This document shows, piece after piece, positions 5,292-5,307 of a DNA stretch of 5,307 nucleotides. The stretch is from contig CAIWHI010000706.1 of the NCBI GenBank assembly GCA_903912435.1, positions 1-5,307 of the forward strand. Reading direction: 5' to 3'. A program made the translations under genes and the position numbers. Numbering within the stretch: the stretch's first letter is position 1; the number at the start of each line of letters is the position of its first letter. Source of the DNA: an uncultured Bacteroidota bacterium. Its GTDB lineage: Bacteria; Bacteroidota; Bacteroidia; Chitinophagales; Chitinophagaceae. Below the pieces are notes generated by a model, which was not told the DNA's origin, searched no databases, and was given only the letters and a program-made list of their open reading frames with translations.

Positions 5292-5307
5292 ATGAAAATT
5301 GGCTTTA
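5292..5307 (+). CDS. Possible first codons of a gene continuing beyond the right edge
   Basis: ATG at 5292 reads MKIGF before the window ends. MKIGF is a common opening for cytoplasmic enzymes such as Rossmann-fold dehydrogenases, but five codons are far too few to assign anything. Support comes only from the preceding GAGGGG and from the position after a terminator and a long non-coding leader. It may equally be a chance ATG. Confidence 0.25.

Noticed and set aside
1..5307. CRISPR array, tRNA/rRNA genes, insertion sequences, integrase or attachment sites
   Set aside because: No regularly spaced repeats, no tRNA-like cloverleaf or rRNA sequence, and no transposase or recombinase motifs were seen in any frame.

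Overview
The window looks like chromosomal DNA of a Bacteroidota bacterium, probably Chitinophagia or Sphingobacteriia-like. The evidence is an AT-rich background, proteins built for a Gram-negative envelope (lipoprotein, outer-membrane beta-barrels), no clear Shine-Dalgarno sites before most genes, and promoter-like elements resembling the Bacteroidota -7 box (TAnnTTTG). No tRNA, rRNA, CRISPR array, transposase or integrase was seen.

Layout. (1) 1-234, plus strand: the C-terminal 77 residues of a protein that enters from the left, resembling contact-dependent growth inhibition (CDI) immunity proteins. (2) 246-914, minus strand: a 222-residue predicted lipoprotein of unknown function, convergent with (1) across a short palindrome. 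(3) 990-3974, minus strand: a 994-residue secreted M1-family zinc metallopeptidase with an intact active site and a C-terminal region of about 400 residues that looks like an outer-membrane beta-barrel. It is upstream of (2) on the same strand and the two may be co-transcribed. (4) 3975-4352: a 378-base divergent intergenic region holding a 43-codon small open frame (4038-4169, plus strand) that looks coding but that I do not recognise. (5) 4353-5048, plus strand: a 231-residue exported protein, probably a small outer-membrane beta-barrel, followed by a very strong hairpin terminator. (6) 5117-5307: a non-coding stretch with poly-T runs and a GC-rich perfect hairpin, then a possible start of another gene at the right edge.

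How it fits together. The complete genes all encode envelope proteins: an outer-membrane-anchored peptidase, a lipoprotein and a small barrel. The left-hand immunity-like gene suggests that an interbacterial-competition locus lies just outside the window. No pathway can be assigned to the set.

The observations most worth a second look are the M1 peptidase joined to an Omp85-like barrel, the unannotated small open frame between the divergent genes, three -7-like elements each ending exactly 4 bases before an ATG (suggesting leaderless or nearly leaderless mRNAs), and the structured, possibly dispersed hairpin element near the right edge.
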